From Bolinopsis microptera (lineage: Eukaryota > Ctenophora > Tentaculata > Lobata > Bolinopsidae), in NCBI RefSeq assembly GCF_026151205.1, contig NC_087084.1:62001-126000 (forward strand): a stretch of DNA of 64,000 nt, written 5' to 3'. Shown here one piece after another: positions 11,844 through 22,288 of the stretch; the stretch's first letter is position 1; every line of letters starts with the position of its first letter. A model generated the notes under the pieces. It saw nothing but the letters and a program-made list of their open reading frames with translations. It was not told where the DNA came from and ran no database searches. The position numbers and the translations under genes are program-made.

Positions 11844-12931
11844 TGTAAGAACCCCCGGATCTGACGTTATCCAAGACCGGACCTTATGCAGATAGTTCTC
11901 CAACTGTACCAGCGGACATCGGTTGTCATGGTAACATCGGTTGCCATGGTTACAGAAACCCGACCCTACGGCCGCACCAGCCGAGAGCTGAAGTGTCGAT
12001 AATTAGGACGGGCACCGAACTCGATAAGATTCACCATTCAATTGGGTGATAAGATACCACAATGGTAATTGGTCTGATAACGAACCAAGCGCGGCCAGCC
12101 TCGGTAGGTTACACAGAAGTGCCGCCGAGACTGTCGGTCTCAAGCCACCGCTAGCGACCTGTGACCCACGTGTCACGTCGCATCACTTCTCTTGGACCGA
12201 TCCAGAGTACGTTACGTTTTTCCACTCGTGACTTAAGATGGAAGTATCCGGAAGGACTTCACCACCTTGATGAACTCTGCCGATTTCTCTGGACCTCACC
12301 CTCGAGCGGCTGATGATTATACGCCACTGTCGCAGTACTTCCCGGAGTCGCCACCACGTCGAACCTTGTCGGATTCTACGCCTCTAAGCTTCACCAAAGA
12401 TCTACGACCACCGGGGTGAGTACTCCTAGAAGGCTTTAGGATTAGAACTTACGTTAAATTATTATGACGATATTACGATTATATATATCCATTGCTTGGT
12501 ATAATTACCTTGATGTCAGAAGCTATATTCTGGCCCCCTAAATAGGCGTACCTTACTGGTGTTATTATATAAATCAGTGACAACAAGGGTCACCAACCAG
12601 GAGCAATCCTGTGCTGCAAATTGTCATTGAAATTACGTTAAAATAACAACACTACTAATACGGAATGATGCCGTGTCTCTCGGAGGCTTTCGAGTGCCGC
12701 TAAATTAGTGGAACGTTACGAACCCGAGACCCTGGTGGAACCTGAAGGAGGACATGATGCAGGTAAGTATTGACCCGCTTGCCCGGGCTATCCAGGTTTG
12801 ATCATGTTTGGGAGCTATAGGAAAGCTTCTATGGAGCCTTAAATAAACTCTCCGCCCTAGGTTGTTTGACGCATTATTCCAGGCCACCTTTTGTAGTTCA
12901 CAGCCAGTTTAACGACGGCTGGGCTCTTACA
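11844..12931 (+). mobile_element. 3' LTR, 1088 bp
   Basis: Same length and nearly the same sequence as 4707-5794. It starts TGTAAGAACCCCCGG, ends GGGCTCTTACA and is followed by the ATATC target duplication at 12932-12936. Confidence 0.9.
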
Positions 12932-12936
12932 ATATC

Positions 12937-13200
12937 TAGTAAATATACGCTTGAGAAGCGGACTGCATGCTATATAATTACCAATTATGGCCTGCAGTTT
13001 GTTAAAGACTATCATGTCCATGATCATGAATGGGGTAGCAATTGATAAAAAAATTCTCCCATGGCAGAGATGGGCCGCAACGTGTTACTTTTAGGCGGCG
13101 GCGGTCTGACTACTTTATATTAGATATCTAAACCACGGTCTGTGATTTAACAATAATTTCGATGAATTATAGAATGAAAATTGTACTATTACTTATGAGT
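12937..13200 (+). repeat. Right copy of the diverged ~260-bp direct repeat
   Basis: Matches 4424-4690 in the same orientation, including the CTCCCATGGCAGAGATG and GGCGGCGGCGGTCTGACTAC boxes. Together the copies show that the LTR element landed between two members of an older tandem duplication. Confidence 0.75.
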
Positions 13201-13329
13201 ATTGCTGAAAGCACAGTGTAACTTTTTAAGGTTAAATTTAATAATACCTGAGGGGCTGATAAGTCTGAATTCTTGGAAGAACCCGGGATTATTATCCCAT
13301 ATTCATTAGCATCACATATTTCGAATACA

Positions 13330-13475
13330 TATTACATAGGGGCTGAGGTCATTCCAAATTTTTGTAGAGGTGTACAAAAAGTTCTGTTGGGAGATATCTA
13401 ACCTCAGTAATGGGACAATCAGACGAAGTTTTTCAAGTTTTTTTTTCTTCAAGTTTTCAAGTTTTTTCAACTAAG
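13330..13475 (-). pseudogene. LINE C-terminal remnant
   Basis: The minus strand reads LEKLRLIVPLLRLDISQQN followed by FLYTSTKIWNDLSPYV. The F-Y-x2-x-K-I-W-N-x-L pattern is the typical C-terminal end of CR1/Jockey-type ORF2 proteins. Only this short tail is recognisable. Confidence 0.5.
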
Positions 13476-14510
13476 GATGAGGAAGAAGGGCTGGAAACAG
13501 CATGCTGGCCAGGTGAGAAATACAGCAAAACATGACGCGTAGTCATAGTGGTGAACAATCTAGTCACATCTATAGTTAATTCATGTTAATATGATTAATA
13601 CTCAATCCTAGTTATTAAGACTATTTAAACAGTTTCTAAACTGCTGCCAAATCATCTCAATATCAGAGTTTAGAAGCACTTACAGTACCTTGTTCAATTA
13701 TTCATTTATTTATTTTATATGACGGCCAATTGCTGAAATGTTTTATTCGAAAGAGAGTTGTGAGATTACACATTTAATTGTTGCAACTGTTTAAAACAAA
13801 TCATAGTCATTGCTAACGTATTAATGTAAAACTTAACTATGTGCTTATTAATTAATACTTCAAAAAGTAATGTAAGTTGTAAAGTAAAATGTATTTAGAT
13901 TTCTCAGTTAAAAATAGTACGGTAAGTAATAATTTACACTTTAAAGAAAAATATTCACACTGCACAAAACATTTACTTTTTAAATTTCAAAATAAATCTT
14001 TAAATTTCTCGGTGAATGCCGATTTATAAAAAGGTTCAAAACGATTTAAAGTTATCTCTCAAAAAAATCCAATGCCATTTATTAATCGATTGCATTTCAT
14101 AAAATGTTAAAAGGGACACCAGTTCTACTGTTCGGTGAGGTTTACAGTGTTTTCCATCTTCAGTGGTAGGTTAATACTAGTGAAATTGTCCATTAAGATA
14201 GCTTGAAATGTCTGGTTACAGCAGTATCTCACAGTGGCGGAGGTCTGTGTCTTTTCTTGTGATCTGAGGCTCGTTCCTGGATTCTGAAATGGTCGAGTGA
14301 CAAAAATCTGGTATCATATATAATAGTCGTTATATATATATTGAATATTGATTGTTATTATTATTAATTATTAACGTTATGTTCTTCCCTAGCCTCTATG
14401 ATTACGTGTTAACAGATTGTTTTATTTCTACGCTCACGCTACTACAAAAGAGCGCCTAACCGTCCAATGCTGCCGGAGGACTAGCAGCTGATAATGGTTC
14501 TAACCGTGAG
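13476..14510. other. AT-rich stretch without a gene; dispersed repeat at ~14100-14320
   Basis: No coding region recognised. The part around 14110-14320 shares blocks (CATTTCAG, AACGAGC, CACTGTGAGA on the minus strand) with 16290-16440, so it is probably a degraded repeat family. Confidence 0.4.
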
Positions 14511-14519
14511 GCTAGAAAC

Positions 14520-15398
14520 ACGGCTATAAAGAAGAATTTAGCATGCTTTATTGCAATGACAGATGAAAACATATAGCTGTTGAAGTCACTGACCATAAAA
14601 AAGATAGAAGACTGCAGCTACGAGGAATGTAAAAAGCAAATACTAAATCACTTGGCCCCGGCTCCAACAAAGTTCAGAGGTACAAACTGAGAAGCTGCGT
14701 GCAGGAGGGCGAGAACCTATGTCTCAAGACTTAGGACCATCGCAAACGAATGTGATTTTGTTAATTAGAACGAGGCAATACTGGATCAACTGCTCGCTGG
14801 ACTTAGAAATCAAAAGGTTGTTTCCGAGTTGTTGACTAAAGATGATCTAACCCTTGCAACTGCTGTCAAGGAAGCTTTAAGTCATGAGCAAGCAAACAGA
14901 GAGGCTCAATTTATGAACAGTACGCTATCTTCTGGTGGAGAGTCATCGAATTATGTTAACTTTGTCAAAAACCCAACCTTTAAAAGAACAATGAACGTGA
15001 AAAACCTTTATGGAAAGAAAGGGGAAGGTTCAGGTGATTCGGGTGGTAAGCAGAAAAGTGGAATACAAAAGGGACTTAAATGTAGACGGTGTGGACTTTG
15101 TGGACATATTGGTGAAAATTGTCAAGTCCGGTGTCATATCTGCAAACGTATCGGACACATTTCCAAGAATTGCAAGCAAAACAGCTCACAACATTGAGCA
15201 AGGAGAGTCGAGTTCGGAGAGTTATGAGTTTGGTATGGATGAGTACTGTGAAAATGTGTTGGATAATGAGCTTTACCCCGAGTATTACAATGAGTGTAAT
15301 TCAGTAGAGATCGAAAAAGGGAATGCTAATACATGTCCTCAACCGAAAGTTGCTTCCCTCCTGAAAACCAATGGTAAACACCAGAGTTCTTGTTTGTA
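14520..15398 (+). pseudogene. Decayed gypsy-type gag with two zinc knuckles
   Basis: Frame 14829-15197 encodes LTKDDLTLATAVKEALSHEQ, the end of a capsid domain, then two CCHC knuckles: C-RR-C-GLCG-H-IGEN-C and C-HI-C-KRIG-H-ISKN-C, both CX2CX4HX4C. Upstream bases (about 14590-14828) read as the preceding gag segment (YEECKKQILNHLAPAPTKF, LDQLLAGLRNQKV) but with stop codons and frame changes. After the knuckles the frame shifts into an acidic stretch that ends at 15397-15399. No protease or polymerase follows. It is unrelated to the young gag at 9960, which lacks knuckles. Confidence 0.7.
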
Positions 15399-15874
15399 AC
15401 GTAAAAGTAGAAATGATCACGTTTCATGAAATGATAAGAATTATTGGATATTGATTGAACAGTTTTTAAAAGATTTCAGCGAAAAGAATATTCTTCCTCT
15501 TCTTTTACTACTCACAGCTCATAAAATAGTCAACAAAGGATTCACATTTTGTCAGCTGAAAGGTTCGTTCCCGCTGAGTAAGAATCAGAAATAAAGTATT
15601 GTATTATATGATACAAGTGTAACCCGGCCTTCGGCCGGGATTTCACTGCCGAAGTAAAAAAGGGTAGGAGTATTTACCCACTGAGTCAAAACCCGCATTA
15701 GGTGAGCAATTCTATTCGGAGTGCCCTCACGTATCCAATAGTATTTAAAAAAATAGTATCTTAAACAATAATCAATAGAAATTAACCCTTATTAACTCCG
15801 CATCACACCCGCACATTTGAAAACATGCATTACATTGTCGTATGAAAGTATGAACTCTCTCTACAGTTCAAACA
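15399..15874. other. No gene recognised
   Basis: AT-rich sequence between the gag remnant and the microsatellite. CCCGGCCTTCGGCCGGG at about 15623-15639 is a short perfect hairpin. Nothing else can be supported. Confidence 0.4.
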
Positions 15875-16208
<334 letters not shown>

Positions 16209-16569
16209 TTGATAATGGCAAAACATTTAATGTTAAATACATATTTACAAATGATATGTATTTAACAGTGAATAATGGTTATAAATGTTTATAAACACGA
16301 ATAGGTCTCACAGTGATGGAGTTATGTGTCTTTTTCAGGGTATTCATTGCTTATCAATGCCATGAAGCTCGTTTCTGTAATCTGTATTCTGAAATGGCGA
16401 TTTAATTGCTGAGTGACACATTATTGGTATTGTACAAGTAATTTCTGGTAATCAGCACAATTCATCTTCAAAATGCGAAAGTAAATTTGATCACAGTCAA
16501 GTTGAAAATAAGTTAGATAATAGCAATGTGTGTATCAAACAGCAATTGAATTTTAAGAATGCAACACAA

Positions 16570-17530
16570 TAGAAGTGTTGCCGTATATCACGAAAAAGCA
16601 CTCTAAAAAGGGGCATTTTAAACAACCTTCAATTCTGATTAAATGGTTGAAGCTGATATCCTCCCTTTCCTCCTGCTGAACATAGTCTTTATACAGCATC
16701 GTCTTCGTTCCTGGGTTGGTTATTAATAACTTAAGATAGGAGTAGATTATCATCAATTGACGATATAATGATCTTCTCGCTTTTAACATTTGAAAAGGAA
16801 AGCACCGGATTTTCAGTCAGTTTCTAATATTAGCTAAACTATATCACCAAGCTATCAATGGTGTATGTTGTTACAATTAACTAGATTTTACGTATTAAGT
16901 ATAGGTACGTAGCGTAATTGTAACTGCTGATCATACTTTCAACACTACTATATAACAAATAATTTGAGGATGTTACTGAAGATAGTAATGAAAATGTTTT
17001 AACACCTCAGAACTGTGTATTACTATTTACTACAGCTCAACCTGCTCAGTCTGACTAATTGGGAATATAAACTCTTGAAAAGCTGAAAGTATAGGTTTAA
17101 AAACGAAGGTTTATTAGGGCTGGATAAACTTCAACAGTTCAAAACTAATTACAACACTACAAATCTATTACATTTATTAAGTATTATGTAACGCGATGGA
17201 AATATTTTAAGCGGGTAATTTAAATGGACATTTTTCTTACTAACCTTGAATTCTCATAAATTAATTGGAGCTGACATTCTCTCTCTTTCTTCCTGTTCAT
17301 CTCTATTCTGTCGACATTCGTATAGAATTTATACAGCATCATCTTCGTTCCTGGGTTTGTTAATTAATAACTTGAGATAGGAGTAGATTATCGTTGAACC
17401 TTATTAAGATCTTCTGGTTTTTGTCATTTGAAATGGAAATCACCGGATTTGCGGTTAGTTTTCTAATATTTGTTAGACTATATAATCATCAAGGGTTCAT
17501 GTTGAAAAATTGAAATAGATTCTACGTACA
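16570..17530. repeat. Segment duplicated in tandem: ~16570-16880 and ~17240-17530
   Basis: Both copies share the blocks TTTATACAGCATC, TTCGTTCCTGGGTT, GGAGTAGATTATC and CACCGGATTT in the same order, separated by about 370 bp. On the minus strand both can be read as KLT(E/A)NPV(L/I)S(F/I)SN...KI, which hints at an old duplicated exon or element ORF, but stop codons follow and neither copy has a clear donor. No function is proposed. Confidence 0.5.
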
Positions 17531-17650
17531 TCTCACGATTGTATTAAGTGTTTTGATTTAGACTTAATATATATATAAAGCAGAGTGTTTTACTATGTTA
17601 TAATAACAATGCATTGTTTGTTAAATTTTTGAGTTTAAATTTATCTTACA

Positions 17651-17656
17651 TTTATT
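17651..17656 (-). promoter_or_regulatory. Candidate polyadenylation signal AATAAA
   Basis: AATAAA on the minus strand lies about 31 bases downstream of the TGA at 17688-17690 that ends the CCP-gene terminal exon. Its position supports that stop as the real gene end. Confidence 0.45.
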
Positions 17657-17687
17657 TTTCTTTGTCAAATGCTGTTGTGTTGATATC

Positions 17688-17767
17688 TCAGAGCAGGTTA
17701 CCTCGATAACTTTTCTTGGGACCTTTGGGTACTGGGTTTCTGCTGTCATACTTTTCCTCCCGGAAAA
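17688..17767 (-). CDS. Terminal exon: short basic tail of the CCP-module gene
   Basis: After an acceptor GTTTGAG the exon reads, in the phase left open by the CCP exon, V-FREEKYDSRNPVPKGPKKSY and then RGNLL followed by TGA. The 25-residue tail is charged and hydrophilic. The intron before it (18024-17768, 257 bp) starts GT and ends AG. A donor-like GGTAACC inside the exon leaves an alternative of further splicing. The phase match and the AATAAA just downstream are the support; there is no recognisable domain. Confidence 0.45.
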
Positions 17768-18024
17768 CTCAAACAAACCGTTTCTTATTTAGATATCTAG
17801 GTTAGATTGCAGTATCATCTGAGCTATTGGTCATAGCCCATCAACTGTAAAATTAAATTAAATCAGTTTTCTATAGTAATATAACCATTAACCGACTCTC
17901 CCCCTTACGACATTATTTTACCCCCTTTCGTCGGTTCTGGTGATACTATCCTGGTTGTATGAAGAGTTTAGTTATCCTCTTGTAGTGATGCTATGGCCAT
18001 TTAGCGTATTCGCTTCTACAATAC

Positions 18025-18219
18025 CTGTATTTATACACTCGGGTTCATTAAATTCGAAACTAAATTCCGTCCCTGAGGTACAGGTCACCTCGCTGCTCCC
18101 TTTATTGAGAGCTCTGGATTCAACACAATTCACTTCCATTACGGTTCCTGGAACTACTGGGAACTGTGTTGTTGTTCTGATCGCAGTTATCCACTCAGCC
18201 TTCAGTCCCGTACAGCTCA
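18025..18219 (-). CDS. Exon encoding one sushi/CCP (SCR) module
   Basis: The 195-nt exon is bounded by an acceptor (ATCGACAG) and a donor (ACAG/GTATTG) and is symmetrical, phase 1 at both ends, as usual for shuffled extracellular modules. Translation gives SCTGLKAEWITA, then TVMEVNCVES, SSEVTCTSGTEF and FNEPEC. This is the four-cysteine pattern of complement control protein modules (C1 at the start, C2 after a V-x-V/L-x-C strand, C3 in VTC, C4 in PEC) with about the right spacing. The Trp normally found between C3 and C4 is replaced by Phe. CCP modules mediate protein-protein contacts in secreted or surface proteins. Upstream exons should lie above 18219; the full-length LINE at 18.6-23.8 kb sits in that intron. 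Confidence 0.65.
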
Positions 18220-18257
18220 CTGTCGATATGTCATATCAAATCACGTTAAACTGATTA

Positions 18258-18640
18258 ATTAAGTTTTATTAAATACTTTTCAAATTTTACAGAGTACAGC
18301 AATAGATGAATATAAAATAGAATCGTTCAAAATATCGCCCCCATCTGTAAAATATGATGGGCACCCAAACACGGTAAACACATAGTGAACTATGTCCGCA
18401 GTAACTTGGACCCATTACATCGAATTAATCTAAATCCAAAAATTTATAAAAAACTATTTAATAACAAACAAATCCATGGTGAATAACTGTGGATATATAG
18501 TCAAAATTGGTATTTCAATACGTCAAATTCCAGATACATTAGATACAGGTCTGATATGGTCATTAATGTGTGAGGTGTGCGGGTGAAGTGTGATATGATG
18601 TTGAAAGTATAGGAAGGTAGATAAAAAAATTAATAAAACA
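18258..18640. other. No gene recognised; probably intron and LINE 3' tail
   Basis: AT-rich sequence between the CCP exon and the LINE. The 3' end of the minus-strand LINE probably lies here (AAAACAAAAATAATAATAAT at about 18630-18655). I could not define its exact border or a target duplication. Confidence 0.35.
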
Positions 18641-18675
18641 AAAATAATAATAATATGGGGAGCAAAGAGACTAGG

Positions 18676-21600
18676 CTAGGCTGTTGTTTCACTATCCAAT
18701 AAACATTTCCATAGATGCTTAGTGACCTCAGCTTTGAAAACACTTGTAGACACAATCTGTCTTACCTGTAAAGGGAGTCCATTCCACAGTATATGAGTTC
18801 TGTAGAAAAATGATTTTGCCAGTGGGCTATTTGAGGTACATAAGGTGTGTGAATTCTGACTTAACTTAGGTAAAATTGATGACACAATAGACAGACTGTC
18901 GAGGTGGCAACGTCTTAGTCGAGAAGTGCCCTGATATAAAGTGAGATAGTGAGGCAGCCATACAGGAATTAAATTGTTCAGAACTTTGTGGAAAAAAATA
19001 AGATCATTCAAGTCAAACTTTTGAGACAAAGGGAGAATGTCGACAAGCTTGCACTTTTTGACATATTGCTCAGGTGGATAACTGCGGCCCTCTTCAGACA
19101 GAATCCATTTAATAGCTCTCTTTTGGAGACTTTCTAATTTATCACTAAGTGATTTATTACAAGGGCGCCAGATTATGGAACAATTTTCGAATTGGCTACG
19201 AACCAGGGAGAGGTAAAGCGCCCGGCGACGTTTCTGATCAATGACAATATGGCCATCTCTTCTGACCATACCAAGTTTTTGGCAGGCCTTAGTATAAATT
19301 CTGTCGCACTGACTATTCCAACTGAGCTTAGGAGTAACATCGACTCCAAGATCTTTTTCTAACTCTACATACACAAGAGGAGAGCCATCAAGATTATATG
19401 CGAATGGAGGAGATAAAGATGGTTTTCCTGAAACAATAAGCACTTTACATTTTGCTGGATGGAATCGCATTTTGTTTCTAAGTGCCCAGTCAGAGAGATA
19501 GTCTATATCCATTTGTAAATTGGTATTATCAGAAGATGAATGTATTTTACGCCAGATTTTTGTATCATCGGCATACAAAACAATATCAGTATTATCCGAA
19601 AGGCCAAGAGGAATATCATTGATAAACAATACAAAAAGTAAGGGACCAAGGATAGAGCCCTGGGGGACACCAGAATTAACTGAGAGGGTAGATGACATCT
19701 CATTACCAATAACCACTCTTTGGTAACGGCCTTGAAGGTAATTGGTAAGAAATTTGAGAAGTGTACCATCAATGTTATATAAGGTCTTTAGCTTATGAAG
19801 AAGGATATCATGATTTACAGAATCAAATGCCTTAGCAAAATCAAAATACACAACATGATTGATAATGTTTTCGTTAAGAGACAATGCCAGGCTATCACAA
19901 AAATCAACCATATTGGTTGTGCATGACTTGTGCTCTAGAAAACCATGCTGCCTGGGATCAAGAAGGGTACTTGTCAAAGAAAGCAGTTTACGTTTAACAA
20001 TGCGCTCAAAAACTTTCATGACTAAACAAGTAAGGGATATTGGTCTATAGTTTTCAACCTCACTTTTCTTACCTTTCTTAAATATTGGGACAACATTTGC
20101 AAGTTTCCATTCTTGTGGAATGTAGCCGCTGTTGTAGGATCCACGAAAAATGCATGTTAGAGGGTAAGCTAAACCTACGGAACAATTTTTTAGAATTTTA
20201 CCGTGTATGCCATCTGGTCCCTGGGCTTTATTTGAATTAATATTTGAAAGAAGCTTACGAACATCCCGATGATCGAAGTCAATATCAAAATCAACATCAT
20301 TGACATAGGAGATGTCAGTGTCATAAAGTGAAGGATCCGAAAACTGGTTATAAAAGAAAGAATTGAAAAGTTCAGCTTGATCTTTGGGATTGAACCGAAG
20401 CTGTCCAGAATAACTAACACAATTAGGAATACGGCAGGAGTTAGATTTATACTTAACATGTGACCAAAACTTCTTAGTTATAAGCGCTGGATCATCACTA
20501 TTAAAAAGATTATCTCTTATTTTGGCTGATGAGAGCCTCTTAAAATCTTTACGGCTAGTAACAAACTTTAACTCATCAGAAATAGAACCAGAAATTTTAA
20601 ATTTAGCTCTGAGTCTATCTTTTTTACGGCATGAAGAAAAAAGTTCACTATCGAACCACGGGGGTTGGAACTCTGATTTAATAATTACTTTAGGAATATG
20701 TATATCAACTAAATTCATAATGCAGTCTTTAACTAACTTCCAAGACGAATCAGGATCAAGGCATTCTAGGACTTGCCAATTAATCGAGCATAATTCACGA
20801 TTAATCATGTCCCAGTTTGCTTTCTTAAAATTATAGATTTTACGTTTAGGAGTTTTCTTACGGGAAAAGGAGCTTTTAATTGAAAAAGTGACAGGAAAAT
20901 GATCAGATTTGCACACGGAATGAGGATCACAGACATTCAAGTTATCGATTGTGTTATCATAATTACTGAGAAGAATGTCTAATGTATTACCACTTTTATG
21001 GGTGGGTGATGTGATCAACTGGGAGAGAGAAAGATCACTGAAAGAATCTATGAAGGATTGCTCAATAGGTACAGTACTGGATGAAGATAGCCAGTCTGTA
21101 TGGGGGAGATTAAAATCACCAATAACATAGATTTTAGGGGGATTCTTTTTGGAAACTAGCTTGCGAATATAACTAACTATGACATCATGATTAGGTAACC
21201 CAAGAGTTCCTACTCTATAACAAGTACAGATTACAATACTCTCTTTGTTAGGAAAAGAAATTTTAACGGCAAGCATTTCTGCACCTAGGCTAACTGGTAG
21301 TCGGGTTGTAGTGGCGTCGAGATCAGACCGAACAGCCAAAAGAACACCACCTCCATTTTCCCTAAACTTTTTAGGGTTATTAGGATCTTGAGGATGAGTC
21401 TTTCTCGTGCGGTCATTGCGGAAGATTTCATATTGAGAAGAAGGAAAGATTTCGTTGCTAGAAATAGATTTTTTGAGCCAAGTCTCATTTAGGGCAATTA
21501 TGTCAGGCTGCTCTATGTTAGCAAAGGATTGAAGTTCGGAAATCTTATTACCATCAAGAAGGGGATGGGAGGAGCTTAGGTTACTGAAAGGAATGAGACC

Positions 21601-22191
21601 TTGGACATTTTGGTAGAGTACAGATAGGGAGTTGGGACCTGGATTAAGCATAGAAGGATTAACAAGAGTTATCAAAAGAAAGTTAAGAGAGAAAACCCAA
21701 AGAATGAATAAAGAGACTAGACGCCTGAGGCGGCTGGAATACTTGACTCTATTCATCTTACCAGGGAGAAGAACATTTCTTATAAACCATGAGGAGATAA
21801 TTACAAAGAAAAGTTTGATGTGGGAGCAAGCAAGAAATGGTATAAGATAACGTGGGCTGTCAAGGAGTAGAGAGGAATGAATATTAGAATCTAGGGGGAA
21901 TACGGTGTTCATGGACCTAACCGTGGAGAGAAGAATTGGGAGAAAGTAAGTCATGATGAGAGAATAGAAGAGAAACATATGATTATGATAATTGTAGTTG
22001 ATGTGTGGGGTGTATGGAGACTTAAATGTGTAAATTTTGTTAGGTATAAACGTGTTGATATGTATAAGTGCATTTCTTGACTGTGTACGAGGCCTTTTGC
22101 ATGCAAAAAGACCTATTCTAAGTCTAAACGATTCATTGTCTAACATATTGGAAAATGGACAGTGACCGAATGTACCTGAAATGGGAGGCAT
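18676..22191 (-). CDS. LINE ORF2: APE endonuclease and reverse transcriptase (1171 aa)
   Basis: Residues 1-180 are an unusual N-terminal extension with several hydrophobic stretches (for example FLFYSLIMTYFLPILLS and LFILWVFSLNFLLITLV). The APE endonuclease spans about 190-445: QNVQG (194-198), NETWL (235-239), GGGVLLAVR, IGDFN (357-361) and the final SDH (429-431). RT spans about 640-900: GPDG, NYRPISL, FDFAKAFDSV, GVPQGSILGP and the catalytic YADD at 873-876, followed by the thumb and a C-terminal domain ending near HILWNGLPLQVR. The protein nicks target DNA and copies the element RNA by target-primed reverse transcription. All catalytic motifs are present. The ATG used is the first of a continuous frame; a start nearer the endonuclease is possible. 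Confidence 0.92.
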   Translation of the reverse strand: MPPISGTFGHCPFSNMLDNESFRLRIGLFACKRPRTQSRNALIHINTFIPNKIYTFKSPYTPHINYNYHNHMFLFYSLIMTYFLPILLSTVRSMNTVFPLDSNIHSSLLLDSPRYLIPFLACSHIKLFFVIISSWFIRNVLLPGKMNRVKYSSRLRRLVSLFILWVFSLNFLLITLVNPSMLNPGPNSLSVLYQNVQGLIPFSNLSSSHPLLDGNKISELQSFANIEQPDIIALNETWLKKSISSNEIFPSSQYEIFRNDRTRKTHPQDPNNPKKFRENGGGVLLAVRSDLDATTTRLPVSLGAEMLAVKISFPNKESIVICTCYRVGTLGLPNHDVIVSYIRKLVSKKNPPKIYVIGDFNLPHTDWLSSSSTVPIEQSFIDSFSDLSLSQLITSPTHKSGNTLDILLSNYDNTIDNLNVCDPHSVCKSDHFPVTFSIKSSFSRKKTPKRKIYNFKKANWDMINRELCSINWQVLECLDPDSSWKLVKDCIMNLVDIHIPKVIIKSEFQPPWFDSELFSSCRKKDRLRAKFKISGSISDELKFVTSRKDFKRLSSAKIRDNLFNSDDPALITKKFWSHVKYKSNSCRIPNCVSYSGQLRFNPKDQAELFNSFFYNQFSDPSLYDTDISYVNDVDFDIDFDHRDVRKLLSNINSNKAQGPDGIHGKILKNCSVGLAYPLTCIFRGSYNSGYIPQEWKLANVVPIFKKGKKSEVENYRPISLTCLVMKVFERIVKRKLLSLTSTLLDPRQHGFLEHKSCTTNMVDFCDSLALSLNENIINHVVYFDFAKAFDSVNHDILLHKLKTLYNIDGTLLKFLTNYLQGRYQRVVIGNEMSSTLSVNSGVPQGSILGPLLFVLFINDIPLGLSDNTDIVLYADDTKIWRKIHSSSDNTNLQMDIDYLSDWALRNKMRFHPAKCKVLIVSGKPSLSPPFAYNLDGSPLVYVELEKDLGVDVTPKLSWNSQCDRIYTKACQKLGMVRRDGHIVIDQKRRRALYLSLVRSQFENCSIIWRPCNKSLSDKLESLQKRAIKWILSEEGRSYPPEQYVKKCKLVDILPLSQKFDLNDLIFFHKVLNNLIPVWLPHYLTLYQGTSRLRRCHLDSLSIVSSILPKLSQNSHTLCTSNSPLAKSFFYRTHILWNGLPLQVRQIVSTSVFKAEVTKHLWKCLLDSETTA

Positions 22192-22288
22192 AAAATTGAG
22201 AAAAAGATTAAATCAGAGATTTGTTTGAGTTTTAATTTTAGGCGCAACGTCTTAATCAAAATATTAAATGGAAGAAAAGATCAAAGAT

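Larger units (their letters stand above)
4707..12931 (+). mobile_element. Young gag-only LTR retrotransposon, 8.2 kb
   Basis: Two 1088-bp LTRs in direct orientation, a 5-bp ATATC duplication and a purine-rich tract before the 3' LTR define the element. The 6.05-kb internal region has one substantial open frame, a Gag-like protein at 9960-10859. I found no protease, reverse transcriptase, RNase H or integrase frame. The near identity of the LTRs shows recent transposition, so it must have been mobilised by enzymes from an autonomous relative. This matches the class called terminal-repeat retrotransposons with a GAG domain (TR-GAG), with an unusually long leader of about 4.1 kb. The element was inserted at the edge of a pre-existing tandem duplication. 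Confidence 0.88.

Noticed and set aside
16553-16789. Possible LYR-motif mitochondrial protein (RRSLYRQLM)
   Set aside because: The resemblance is limited to a few residues, the duplicated copy at 17.24-17.5 kb does not keep this frame, and no splice context supports it.
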